A stretch of DNA of 64,000 bases from Zhihengliuella halotolerans (GTDB taxonomy: Bacteria > Actinomycetota > Actinomycetes > Actinomycetales > Micrococcaceae), in assembly GCF_004217565.1 (NCBI RefSeq), contig NZ_SHLA01000001.1, positions 2,232,001 through 2,296,000 of the forward strand. The letters are read 5' to 3'. This document shows positions 1 to 8,137 of this stretch, piece after piece (position 1 is the first letter of the stretch; each line of letters begins with the position of its first letter). Both the position numbers and the translations under genes were made by a program. The notes beneath the pieces are model-generated. The model was not told the DNA's origin. It saw nothing but the letters and a program-made list of their open reading frames with translations, and ran no database searches.

Positions 1-1
1 C

Positions 2-532
2 ATTCTCGTCAACGGCGTCGAATCGCCGGTAGCCGCGGGCGAGCAGAAGTTCCCGGTGCTGCCACCGGCGGTGGTGACCGCCTCGTTCGAGGAGGAGTAC
101 TTCCGGGCCGGCGAGACGACCAGGATCGTCGATGACTCCGACGACACCGACGAACCCCTGCGACTGGTCTCCGAGCCGACCGAGGCCCTCACCGAGGAAG
201 TCGCCGGGAAGCTGCGTGGGTACCTGGACGGGTGCGCCGAGCAGCAGGTGCTGATGCCGACCGGCTGTCCCCTGGCCTACGACACGGGCGCCCGGGTGGA
301 CCCGGCCACGATCGACTGGGAGATCACCGAGTACCCCGATGTCGAGATCACCGCGTTCGACGGCGGATGGGTGCTGCGCCCGCTCGAGGTCGAGGTGAAC
401 CTCGAACTTGTCGAGCAGGATCTCGCGACGGGCGTGACGACGGAGGTCGACGTCGACGAGACGTATACCTTCACGGCCAACCTAGACTTATCGTCGTCGA
501 AGGTCTCGGTGACACCCGTCGTCGTCGAGTAG
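2..532 (+). CDS. C-terminal part of an uncharacterised protein (5' truncated by window edge)
   Basis: The reading frame is open from the first bases of the window to a TAG at 532, so the real start lies upstream. The visible 176 or so residues are acidic (a DDSDDTDE stretch) with two cysteines in CAEQQVLMPTGC, a spacing typical of a disulfide in an extracytoplasmic beta-rich domain. Residues such as DWEITEYPDVEITAFDGGWVLRP suggest alternating beta strands. I do not recognise the family. By composition it resembles the extracellular part of actinobacterial membrane-anchored hypothetical proteins. It converges on the MFS gene that ends at 545, with only 12 bases between stops. Confidence 0.7.
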   Translation: MLVNGVESPVAAGEQKFPVLPPAVVTASFEEEYFRAGETTRIVDDSDDTDEPLRLVSEPTEALTEEVAGKLRGYLDGCAEQQVLMPTGCPLAYDTGARVDPATIDWEITEYPDVEITAFDGGWVLRPLEVEVNLELVEQDLATGVTTEVDVDETYTFTANLDLSSSKVSVTPVVVE

Positions 533-544
533 CGACCGGCGGAC

Positions 545-1792
545 TCAGTCGGTCTTCGTCACCGGCAGCGCACCGGTGGGCGGGTTGTCGTCGCGGATCT
601 CGAACCGGCCCCGCAGCACGAGGTAGAGCGCCCAGAGCCCGGCGACCAGCGCGATGCCCGCACCCAGCCCCACGGCCCAGCGGGGGCCGAGCACGTCGCC
701 GATCCAGCCGACGAGCGGGGCGCCGATCGGCGTTCCGCCCTGGACCACCGCCATGTAGAGCGCCAGGACACGGCCGCGGAAGCGCGGCTGCACCGAGAGC
801 TGGATCGACGTGTTGCAACTGTTCAGGAACGTCACCGCGGTCAACCCCACCAGGACCAGCAGCGCGGCGTACCACCAGAACGACGGCATCAGGCTCGCGG
901 CGAGCCCGGCGACGCCGAACCCGATGGCCCCGCCGATGAGGTAGCGCATCCGGAACCGGCCGCGGGCGGCCGCGAGGATCGCCGCCGCGAGGGTCCCGAC
1001 GGCGACGAGCGAGCCCAGCACGCCGTACTCGGTGGGGCCCCGGTTGAACACGGTGGTGGCCATCATGGCGTTGGTGATCTGGAAATTGAAACCGAACGTG
1101 CCCACGAGGAACGCCATGACCAGGATGACCACAAGGTCCGGGCGCCCCCTGACGTAGGCGAGCCCCTCCCGGATCTGCCGCTTCCCGCGGGGCACCGGGG
1201 CGCTGCGGTTCAGGGCTGAGACGTCCATCCGCCAGATGCCGATCAGCACCGCCACGAAACTCGCCGCGTTGATCATGAACGCCGGCGCAGTGCCGACCCA
1301 GGCGATGAGCAGGCCCGCGAGGCCGGGGCCGGCCAGGCGGGCGACGTTGAAGGAGGCGCTGTTGAGCGCCACGGCGTTGGGGATGTCCGGCTTGGCCACG
1401 ACCTCCGAAACGAACGCCTGCCTGGCCGGTGCGTCGAAGGCGCTCGCGACGCCCAGGACGAGGGCGATCACGTAGACGTGCCACAGCTGAGCGACACCGA
1501 GGAACACGAGCAGGCCGAGTGCGAGTGCGGTCAGGCCCATGACGGTCTGCGTCAGCAGCAGGAGGCGGCGCTTGTCGTAGCGGTCGGCCACGAGCCCCGC
1601 CCATGCGCCGAGGAACAGGATGGGCAGGAACTGCAGGCCGGTCGTGATCCCGACGGCCGTGCCGCTGTTGTCCGTGAGCTCGGTGAGCACCAGCCAGTCC
1701 TGGGCGACCCGCTGCATCCACGTGCCGATATTGGAGACCAGCGCCCCGGCCACCCACAGGCGGTAGTTCGGGCTCTTCAAAGCTCTGAACAT
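545..1792 (-). CDS. MFS efflux transporter (EntS/MFS_3-like)
   Basis: A twelve-helix major facilitator protein of about 415 residues, predicted to export a small hydrophobic compound or drug across the cytoplasmic membrane by proton antiport. The N-terminus FRALKSPNYRLWVAGAL and the following NIGTWMQRVAQDWLVL are typical of the MFS_3/enterobactin-exporter-like branch. The loop GLVADRYDKRRLLLL matches MFS motif A. I chose the ATG at 1792 because family members begin just before FRALKSPNYR. In-frame GTGs at 1804, 1813 and 1852 are alternatives, and an AGGAG lies near the first two. A 16-bp inverted repeat immediately upstream may be its operator. The substrate is unknown. Confidence 0.85.
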   Translation of the reverse strand: MFRALKSPNYRLWVAGALVSNIGTWMQRVAQDWLVLTELTDNSGTAVGITTGLQFLPILFLGAWAGLVADRYDKRRLLLLTQTVMGLTALALGLLVFLGVAQLWHVYVIALVLGVASAFDAPARQAFVSEVVAKPDIPNAVALNSASFNVARLAGPGLAGLLIAWVGTAPAFMINAASFVAVLIGIWRMDVSALNRSAPVPRGKRQIREGLAYVRGRPDLVVILVMAFLVGTFGFNFQITNAMMATTVFNRGPTEYGVLGSLVAVGTLAAAILAAARGRFRMRYLIGGAIGFGVAGLAASLMPSFWWYAALLVLVGLTAVTFLNSCNTSIQLSVQPRFRGRVLALYMAVVQGGTPIGAPLVGWIGDVLGPRWAVGLGAGIALVAGLWALYLVLRGRFEIRDDNPPTGALPVTKTD

Positions 1793-1847
1793 GTTCGGCA
1801 CGTCTGGTGGCACGCTCCTGACTGACGTGAACGGCGGGTTAACGCAC

Positions 1848-1886
1848 CCCACCCTAGTAGTTGCTCATCACAACTACTAGGGTGGG
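1848..1886. promoter_or_regulatory. Perfect 16-bp inverted repeat upstream of the MFS gene (operator or terminator)
   Basis: Left arm CCCACCCTAGTAGTTG (1848-1863) and right arm CAACTACTAGGGTGGG (1871-1886) are exact reverse complements around a 7-base centre. The core TAGTTG-N7-CAACTA resembles MarR-family operators. No T-run follows on either strand, which argues against an ordinary intrinsic terminator. It sits between the stop of the upstream NHL gene and the start of the exporter, so either role is possible. Confidence 0.6.
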
Positions 1887-1905
1887 CGTCACACTCGAGC
1901 CGCGC

Positions 1906-3834
1906 TCAGTCCAGTCCGCGCAGGTCCAGGACGAGTTCCGTCGCGCCGTCGGCGGCGAAGGCGACGGGAATGCCCCAGTCCTGCTGGTAGAGGTGGCAGG
2001 CCGCGTGGTCGGGGATCTCCCCGCCGGGCTCGCCGTCGCAGGCTGCCGCGCGGGCGGTGATGTGCAGGATGCCGTCGCCGACCTCCGGATCGAGAGTGAG
2101 CGTGCGGGTCAGCCCCACCGACGTGCCCGCGCCGTCGAGCAGGAGCTCCTCGGGCGACGACGAGATCTTCAGCTGCGTCGGGTCGCCCCACCGGTCGTCG
2201 AGCTTCTGCCCCTTCGGCGCGGAGAAGCGGACGACGATCCCGTGCTCACCCGGCGCGACGGGCGTCTTCGGCCGCTGAGTCTGCGAGGCGCCCTCGTCGA
2301 CGGTGAGCGCCTCCTTCGGCAGCGGCAGCCGGACCAGTCGGTGCTGGTTCGTCTCGACGACGAGCAGCACGGGGTCGCCGGCGACGGAGGCGTCGAGCAG
2401 CACATCGGACGGCTCGGCGAGGCCGCGGGCCAGCGTCGAGACGGTTTTGGCGGCCGGATCGTAGCGGCGCACGGCGCCGTTGTAGGTGTCGGCGATCGCC
2501 ACGGAACCGTCGGGCAGCACGGCCACGCCGAGCGGGTGCTGCAGGCGCGCCTGGTCGGCGGCGCCGTCGCGGAACCCGAAATCGAAGAGGCCGGCGCCGA
2601 TCGCGGTCTCGACGGCCGCGGCGGCCCCGTCGTCGTCGAAGGCGATCCGGCGCAGCGCCGACGTCTCCGAGTCCGCGATCCAGAGGTCTCCGGCAGCGTC
2701 CGTCGCGAGGCCGGAGGACTGGGCGAACCACGCCTCAGCCGCCGAGCCGTCCTGCAAGCCTTCGAGGCCGGTCCCGGCGAACACGGCCAGCGCGCCTGTT
2801 CGGGGGTCGAAGGAGAAGATCTGGTGCGTTCCGGCCATGGCAACGATCAGGGCGCCGGCCTTCTCGGACCAGACGACGTCCCACGGCGAGGACAGCGACG
2901 TGTTCAACGGGTCCGCCCCGAGCTCGCGCGGCTCCTCTCCCCCGCTCTCGCGTGAGCGCTCGGAATCGAGCAAGCGCTGCACGCCGTTGCCGGCGAGCGT
3001 GATCACCGCCCCAGTCTCCAGGTTCACCCCGCGCAGGCGGTGGTTGACCGTGTCCGCGACGACGACGTCGTAGCCCACCTCGCCCGCCACGGCCGCCGGC
3101 AGGACGACGAGGCCTTGGGGCTCGTTGAAGCGCGCGGTCGCGGCGCCGCCGTCGGCGTGGCCCTTGGTCCCTTCGCCGATGGTGCGCACGACGGTACTCA
3201 GGTCGGACGCGAGCTCGACGAGGCGGTGGTGGCCGGAGTCGCCGACGAGGAAGTTGCCATTGTCCAGCGCGACGACCTTGCCCGGGAAGCGCAGATCGCC
3301 TTCCCGAGCGGGTGGGGCCACGTAGGGTCCGTCCCCCCGGTGCAGTGTGCCTTTGCCCTCGTGCTCCGCGATGAGCTCGCCGATGAGAACGTCGAGCCCG
3401 TTGGCGTGGCCCTCGCCGGAGAGGTTGGCCACGAGGTAGCCCTCGGGGTCGATCACGGCCAGCGTCGGCCACGCGCGGGCGGCGTAGGCCTCCCACGTCG
3501 CCAGCTCGGGGTCGTCGAGGACGGGGTGGTGGATCTCGTAGCGTTCGACGGCGGCGGCGAGGGCGACGGGGTCGGCCTCGTGCTCGAACTTGGGCGAGTG
3601 CACGCCGACGATCACGAGCTCGTCCTGGTACTTCTCCTCGAGCGGGCGCAGCTCGTCGATGACGTGCAGGCAGTTGATGCAGCAGAACGTCCAGAAGTCG
3701 AGCACGACGATCTTGCCGCGCAGGTCCTGCAAGGTGACCGTCTCGCCTCCGGTGTTCAGCCAATTGCGGCCCACCAGTTCGGAGGCGCGAACCTTGACGT
3801 TCGCGCGGACGGATTCAGTGCTGATCTCGGTCAC
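1906..3834 (-). CDS. Thioredoxin-like / NHL-repeat protein (NHLRC2-like)
   Basis: A 642-residue protein joining an N-terminal TlpA/thioredoxin-like domain (about residues 15-165) to an NHL beta-propeller (about 175-490) and a C-terminal beta domain. The redox motif is C52-I-N-C55 within DFWTFCCINC. Propeller blades are seen in repeats such as GNFLVGDSGHHRLVEL and VAIADTYNGAVRRYD. No signal peptide is visible, so it is probably cytoplasmic. Family members have this domain order, but their reaction is poorly defined; a thiol-disulfide role with a protein-binding propeller is inferred. The GTG start has AGGAG seven bases upstream. It appears monocistronic. Confidence 0.85.
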   Translation of the reverse strand: MTEISTESVRANVKVRASELVGRNWLNTGGETVTLQDLRGKIVVLDFWTFCCINCLHVIDELRPLEEKYQDELVIVGVHSPKFEHEADPVALAAAVERYEIHHPVLDDPELATWEAYAARAWPTLAVIDPEGYLVANLSGEGHANGLDVLIGELIAEHEGKGTLHRGDGPYVAPPAREGDLRFPGKVVALDNGNFLVGDSGHHRLVELASDLSTVVRTIGEGTKGHADGGAATARFNEPQGLVVLPAAVAGEVGYDVVVADTVNHRLRGVNLETGAVITLAGNGVQRLLDSERSRESGGEEPRELGADPLNTSLSSPWDVVWSEKAGALIVAMAGTHQIFSFDPRTGALAVFAGTGLEGLQDGSAAEAWFAQSSGLATDAAGDLWIADSETSALRRIAFDDDGAAAAVETAIGAGLFDFGFRDGAADQARLQHPLGVAVLPDGSVAIADTYNGAVRRYDPAAKTVSTLARGLAEPSDVLLDASVAGDPVLLVVETNQHRLVRLPLPKEALTVDEGASQTQRPKTPVAPGEHGIVVRFSAPKGQKLDDRWGDPTQLKISSSPEELLLDGAGTSVGLTRTLTLDPEVGDGILHITARAAACDGEPGGEIPDHAACHLYQQDWGIPVAFAADGATELVLDLRGLD

Positions 3835-3937
3835 CAGGGGACTCCTCTGTGTCGGCTGACGTCTGGCTGGGACAACCCATTATCGCCTGCGTTCATTCCC
3901 GCGCCGGGGTCGATGACGGCGCGAGACCGGCGGCGGA

Positions 3938-4744
3938 CTACCGTTCCTGCTGCGCCTCGAGCTCGAGCACCGTGATCTCCAGGACTGACTCGGCCATCTG
4001 GGTGAACTCGGGGTCGGAGATGTTCTCGGGCCCGGTGAAGGACACCATGGCGACGTAGTCGCCGGCCTCCCGGATGAGCACGAGGGACTGCTGCTGCTGA
4101 TCGTGGTTCGGCAGCAACGACCAGAACACGGCCGAATCCGTCTCATACCCGGTCTCCGGCTCGCTGTGCTTGAGCGGCCCGCTGGTCGGCACCACCGCCC
4201 CGTCGTCACCGGGACGCTGCAGGTTCAGCGTCACCGTCGAGCACTCGTCCAGGAGCGTCCGCACGGTCGCGTAGTGCGCGTCCAACCCCTCGCGGTCATC
4301 GATCCGGGCGACCTCGAGTGAGCCGATCGCGGCGACATCCTCGTTGCGGAACTGGGTCAGTGCGGCCTCCTCGGCGGAGTCCGCCACGAGCGTGGGTGAC
4401 CAGTTCATCTGCTCCAGCGGTTCCGCGCACGACGACGGCGCCACGACCACCCCGGCCATCGGGTCCGCCGGGTCCTCGCGCAGTTGCTCTAGCTGGGCGC
4501 TCGTCGCCTCGGAGGAGAGATCGAATCCCAGCCCGGCCGCCTGCAGCACGCCAGCTGCCACCGCTACGCGCGGCGTCGTCACGGCGCGATCGTCGTTTGG
4601 GCCCTCGGCGGCCGGCGAGTCGCTCGCGGGCGCGTGGGCGGCGTCGTCGGGCATCTCGGCAGGCCCGCCGCAGGCGGTCAGCAGGGCCAGCGCGACAACG
4701 GCCGCGGCGGCGTATGCGCCTCTTTTCTCACGGTCAGCGGCCAC
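3938..4744 (-). CDS. Putative lipoprotein, possibly PknH-sensor-like
   Basis: A 268-residue protein with a lipoprotein signal peptide: basic start, hydrophobic core AAAAVVALALLTAC and a lipobox cysteine at about residue 25, followed by an Asp/Ala/Pro-rich tether. The globular part has two conserved-looking cysteines (PSSCAEP and DECSTV), a pattern reminiscent of the extracellular sensor domain of mycobacterial PknH and related lipoproteins, but the similarity is weak and by eye only. Its start overlaps the end of the copD-ctaG gene by 11 bases, so it is probably the last gene of the copC-copD/ctaG operon. That context hints at a role in copper handling or cytochrome oxidase assembly at the outer face of the membrane. 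Confidence 0.75.
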   Translation of the reverse strand: MAADREKRGAYAAAAVVALALLTACGGPAEMPDDAAHAPASDSPAAEGPNDDRAVTTPRVAVAAGVLQAAGLGFDLSSEATSAQLEQLREDPADPMAGVVVAPSSCAEPLEQMNWSPTLVADSAEEAALTQFRNEDVAAIGSLEVARIDDREGLDAHYATVRTLLDECSTVTLNLQRPGDDGAVVPTSGPLKHSEPETGYETDSAVFWSLLPNHDQQQQSLVLIREAGDYVAMVSFTGPENISDPEFTQMAESVLEITVLELEAQQER

Positions 4745-6797
4745 GGATGTCTCGTTTCTCGTCGTGTTCCTTGAGCTGGCTGAACATCGCGTTATACGCG
4801 GCGAGCTCGGCGTCGTCGTCCCGTTCCGCCTTGCGGTCCGTGCGCTTGGCCTCGCGCTCCGAGGAGCGGCTCCACTGGAACATCACCCCGAGCGCGAGCA
4901 GCAGGGTCGGCACCTCTCCGATCCCCCACATCGCGCCCGCGCCGAACTTCTGGTCCTCCATCGGGCTCGCGCCCCATTCACGGCCCATGTTGCCGAACCA
5001 GGAGGCCTGCATGAGGGACTCGCTGCTCATGATGGAGACCCCGTAGAAGGCGTGAAAGCTCATCGTGGCCAGGAGGATCACCAGTCGGAACGGGTACGGC
5101 GCCCGGCGCGGCAGCGGGTCCGATCCGATCATGTTCAGCGCGAAGATGTAGCCGGTGAGCAGGAAGTGCACGTTCATCAGCTCGTGCCCGACGTGCTCGG
5201 AGAGCGCGAAGTAGAAGAGGTCGGTGTTGTAGAAGATGATGATCGAGCCAGCGAAGTTCGCGGCGGCGAAGAGCGGGTTGGTGACGAGCTTGGAGAACCA
5301 CGAGTGCACGATCGCGAGGATCCACTCGCGCGGGCCCCGGGTGCCGTCGGTGCGCGCCGGAACCGCCTTGAGCGCGAGCGTGACCGGCGCACCGATGACG
5401 AGGAAGAACGGGGCGACCATCGTCAGGGCCATGTGCCCGATCATGTGGGAGGAGAAGAGCACCATCCCGTAGACCGCGAGGACGCCCGAGGTGATGTAGA
5501 ACAGCGCGGCCAGGCCGACGAACCAGCAGACCAGGCGGATCACGGGCCAGCTGTCCCCGCGGCGGCGGACGGTGACGAAACCGATCACGTAGAACGCGGC
5601 GAGGATCGCGACGATGGCGACCCACAGCCAGTCGAAGCGCCACTCCGTCACCCATGAGCTGGCCGTCAGCTCGCCCGGCAGCTCGTAGCCGGTGAGGTAG
5701 CGGGCGGGGCTGGGGCTCTCGGGCTCGAGCTGCGGAACCGGCGGTGCCGTCCGGCCGAGCACGGCCGCGACCGCCATGACGACCGCCATGATGGCCGCCT
5801 CGACGCCGACGATCCGCCAGGCGGCCTTCGCGGCCGTCAGCTTGCCGGCGAGCAGGTGCGGGATCGTCAGCTGGCGATGCATCCAGCCGAGCGCCGCCAG
5901 CAGCAGGGTCAGCGCGGTCTTGACGACGATGAGCATGCCGTACGGCGTCGTCAGGTCGGAGGGCTCGCTGACGCGCAGCGCGGCGCTGATGACACCGGAG
6001 ACCGCGACGAGCAGGATGGCTACCGTCGCGAGCCACGAGAACCGACGCAGCACGACGCCGGTGAGCACCGGCGTCGTCTGCTTCCCGGCGCCGGGGGCGC
6101 GGCCCGGCGCGGGCACGTCCAGCGTCCCGGCCAGACACGCGAGCACCGCGATGCCGCCGACCCAGAGGCACACGCCCGCGAGGTGCAGCAGCATGCCGTT
6201 GACGGCAGCCCAGTGGTCGTCGGCGCCGCCGGCGTGACCGATAAGCGAGAGCGGAAGGATCCCGATCATCGCGAACACGGCGCCGAGGCCGATGCCCGCG
6301 GGCGCACGGACCCCGAACGCCCAGGTGGCCGTGATCGCCGCGATGACGATCATCCACGCCCACGCCTGGCCGGTGCCGATGTTGAGGATGAAGTCGAGCA
6401 TGCCGCTCGTGTACGCGTCGGAGGCGGCGACGGGCAGGCCGGAGACGTCGGAGAACGTGAGCACGAGAACGGCCGCCGCGGACAGCGTCCAGACCGTGGC
6501 GGCGCCGGCGGCCACGTTCATCGCCCTCTCGAACGCGGGATGTGCTCCGCCGGCGTCGGCGTCGGCGCGGGTCGGCTTGAGCCCGCGCGGCAGGATCGCC
6601 GCGGCGAAGACCAGGGCGCCAATGCTCGTCGCCATCGCCGTGTGGTGCACGGTGCGGGCCAGCGGCAGGCCCCAGCGGGTCACAGCGCCGGGGTCGGCGA
6701 GCGTGCCGGCCGCGGCCGCGCCCGTGTAGAGCAGCGCGGCCACGAGGGCCACGAGGCCCGCGGCGAACGCCGGGACGGTCAGTTGCGTCGGCTTCAC
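4734..6797 (-). CDS. Fused copper-import CopD / cytochrome c oxidase assembly CtaG membrane protein
   Basis: A 687-residue polytopic membrane protein. The N-terminal half (about 1-360) has the helices of the CopD/YcnJ copper permease family, including LARTVHHTAMATSIGALVF and a later GWMHRQLTIPH. The C-terminal half (about 380-660) is a CtaG (caa3-type oxidase assembly factor) domain with histidine-bearing helices MVLFSSHMIGHMALTMVAPF, NVHFLLTGYIFALNMIGSDP and ILLATMSFHAFYGVSIMSS. The fusion is known in actinobacteria and couples copper uptake to delivery toward cytochrome oxidase. It lies 9 bases after copC and overlaps the lipoprotein gene, so one operon is likely. Confidence 0.93.
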   Translation of the reverse strand: MKPTQLTVPAFAAGLVALVAALLYTGAAAAGTLADPGAVTRWGLPLARTVHHTAMATSIGALVFAAAILPRGLKPTRADADAGGAHPAFERAMNVAAGAATVWTLSAAAVLVLTFSDVSGLPVAASDAYTSGMLDFILNIGTGQAWAWMIVIAAITATWAFGVRAPAGIGLGAVFAMIGILPLSLIGHAGGADDHWAAVNGMLLHLAGVCLWVGGIAVLACLAGTLDVPAPGRAPGAGKQTTPVLTGVVLRRFSWLATVAILLVAVSGVISAALRVSEPSDLTTPYGMLIVVKTALTLLLAALGWMHRQLTIPHLLAGKLTAAKAAWRIVGVEAAIMAVVMAVAAVLGRTAPPVPQLEPESPSPARYLTGYELPGELTASSWVTEWRFDWLWVAIVAILAAFYVIGFVTVRRRGDSWPVIRLVCWFVGLAALFYITSGVLAVYGMVLFSSHMIGHMALTMVAPFFLVIGAPVTLALKAVPARTDGTRGPREWILAIVHSWFSKLVTNPLFAAANFAGSIIIFYNTDLFYFALSEHVGHELMNVHFLLTGYIFALNMIGSDPLPRRAPYPFRLVILLATMSFHAFYGVSIMSSESLMQASWFGNMGREWGASPMEDQKFGAGAMWGIGEVPTLLLALGVMFQWSRSSEREAKRTDRKAERDDDAELAAYNAMFSQLKEHDEKRDIRGR

Positions 6798-6806
6798 GGC
6801 TCCAGG

Positions 6807-7469
6807 CTACTTCTGCTGCTTGCGGACCTTGGCGATCACGACGACGACGGCGGCGATCGCGGCGAGCGCGAGGATGATCACGACGGCGGGCCCGGCCCAG
6901 CCGCTGGCATTGTCCAGTTCGAGTTCGAGCGGGCCGCTCGTGGCCGGCTCGTCCGGATTCATCGCGGGGTCAGAGGAGGAGGAGGAGGAGGAGGAGGAGG
7001 AGGAGGCGCTCGGCTCGGGGGTTGGCTCGGCCGCGGCGTCGCCGCCGGAGGCGACCTCGAAGCCGAAGGCGCCGTCGTTGTCCACGGTGCCCTCGATCGG
7101 ATGGCCGTCGCTCGAGATGACACGCCAGGAGAGCGTGTAGTCCCCGGCCGGCAGCGCCTCGTTCGGCGTGACGACCAAGTCGCCACCCTCCGCGGCGAAT
7201 TCGGTCTCGTGGGTCGCCCCGTCGCCGTCGACGAGGTCGACCCGGGCACCGATGTCCTGAATCTCGCCGCTGAACGTGAGAGTCAGCTGCTCGGGGGCGG
7301 TCTCCAAGGCGTCTCCGTCGGCTGGATCCGTGGAGAGGAGCTGGTCGTGCGCGTGGGCCGCGGGGGCGCCCGCGAGTGAGGCCGCGGCCGCGGCGCCGAG
7401 GGCCAGGAGCAGCGCGGCGAAGAGGGCGAGCAGCACGGTGGAACGAGCGGTGTTCCGGGTGAAGATCAT
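6807..7469 (-). CDS. copC: Copper-binding CopC-domain protein with C-terminal membrane anchor
   Basis: A 220-residue exported protein. The signal peptide ends before HAHDQLLSTDPADG, where an N-terminal histidine supplies a copper ligand as in CopC/PMO-like proteins. A CopC beta-sandwich follows, with signatures such as LTLTFSGEIQ, GDYTLSWRVISSDGHPI and GAFGF. A serine homopolymer linker joins it to a single C-terminal transmembrane helix (VVIILALAAIAAVVVVIA) with a basic cytoplasmic tail. It is the first gene of the copC-copD/ctaG-lipoprotein operon and probably passes copper to the CopD half of its neighbour. A TAGAAT -10 hexamer and an AGGA ribosome site lie upstream. Confidence 0.93.
   Translation of the reverse strand: MIFTRNTARSTVLLALFAALLLALGAAAAASLAGAPAAHAHDQLLSTDPADGDALETAPEQLTLTFSGEIQDIGARVDLVDGDGATHETEFAAEGGDLVVTPNEALPAGDYTLSWRVISSDGHPIEGTVDNDGAFGFEVASGGDAAAEPTPEPSASSSSSSSSSSSDPAMNPDEPATSGPLELELDNASGWAGPAVVIILALAAIAAVVVVIAKVRKQQK
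6974..7006 (+). repeat. Eleven AGG trinucleotides (serine homopolymer inside copC)
   Basis: An uninterrupted run of eleven AGG triplets on the plus strand, read as TCC serine codons in copC. It encodes the flexible linker between the copper-binding domain and the membrane anchor. Length changes in steps of three would leave the frame intact. Confidence 0.95.
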
Positions 7470-7513
7470 GGCGTCCTAACGAGATCGAAGGCGTATCTAT
7501 TCTACGCCACGTA

Positions 7514-7555
7514 GAAAGGCCCACCCGGTCGCCGCGACGACTGAGTGGGCCTTTC
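7514..7555. terminator. Terminator downstream of the HU gene
   Basis: Inverted repeat GAAAGGCCCAC (7514-7524) and GTGGGCCTTTC (7545-7555) with a GC-rich loop. It starts about 40 bases past the HU stop and reads out in TTTC on the minus strand, as expected for termination of the HU transcript before copC. Confidence 0.85.
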
Positions 7556-7593
7556 GGCTTCCCGGTGTGGGGAAGAAAACAGGCGCGGAGCCC

Positions 7594-7875
7594 TTACTTG
7601 GCGACAGCGGCCTTCAGCTTGGAGCCGGCGGTCAGCTTCACGGAGTGGCCGGCCGGGATCTGGATGGCCTCGCCGGTCTGCGGGTTGCGGCCGGTGCGGG
7701 CGGCGCGGTCGGTGCGCTCGACAGCCATCCAGCCCGGGATCGAAACCTTCTCGCCCTGGGAGATCTGCTCGACGAATGCGTCGAAGACGGCGTCCAGAAC
7801 GCCGTTCACGGCGACCTGAGAGTTGCCGGTCTTCTCGGCGACAGCTGCAACAAGCTCACTACGGTTCATAGCCAA
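7594..7875 (-). CDS. DNA-binding protein HU (short form)
   Basis: A 93-residue histone-like protein that bends and compacts DNA as a dimer. The HU signature GRNPQTGEAIQIPAGHSVKLTAGSK is essentially complete (shown here in parts: GRNPQTGEAIQIPAG, HSVKLTAGSKLKAAV), and there is no long lysine-rich tail of the mycobacterial HupB type. I place the start at the TTG at 7875 rather than the ATG at 7869. AGGAGG is seven bases from the TTG but thirteen from the ATG, and the resulting MAMNRSELV aligns with the MAKNRSELV start of related HU proteins. A strong terminator follows. It is monocistronic. Confidence 0.95.
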   Translation of the reverse strand: MAMNRSELVAAVAEKTGNSQVAVNGVLDAVFDAFVEQISQGEKVSIPGWMAVERTDRAARTGRNPQTGEAIQIPAGHSVKLTAGSKLKAAVAK

Positions 7876-7924
7876 TGTGTGTCCTCCTGGACTGCTCTTC
7901 CCCCGGGCCTTACGGGCCGGGATG

Positions 7925-7940
7925 CCCCGCGGTCGCGGGG
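7925..7940 (-). other. Hairpin in the HU mRNA leader
   Basis: CCCCGC-ggtc-GCGGGG is a perfect six-base-pair hairpin about 50 bases upstream of the HU start. It would lie in the 5' leader if transcription starts near 7950-7970. Its function is unknown. Confidence 0.4.
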
Positions 7941-8137
7941 ACTTCTGAGTGAAAACTATCAGCCATAGGCCCCTGACACGCCCAGATCTCGGCGATTTGG
8001 CCGGATTTTTTTGATTTTCCCCGGAATTCCAAGGATTTTCGGAGGTTCGGGCCCTGTTTTCTCCGCCTGACCCCTTCGGTTTGATCCTGATCACACTAGG
8101 CTGGGAGTCATCAGACACCCTGTGCAGGAGGTGCGCG

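Noticed and set aside
1793-1852. N-terminal extension of the MFS protein to the GTG at 1852
   Set aside because: The GTG lies inside the inverted repeat, the added residues are not helix-like, and family members begin near the ATG at 1792.
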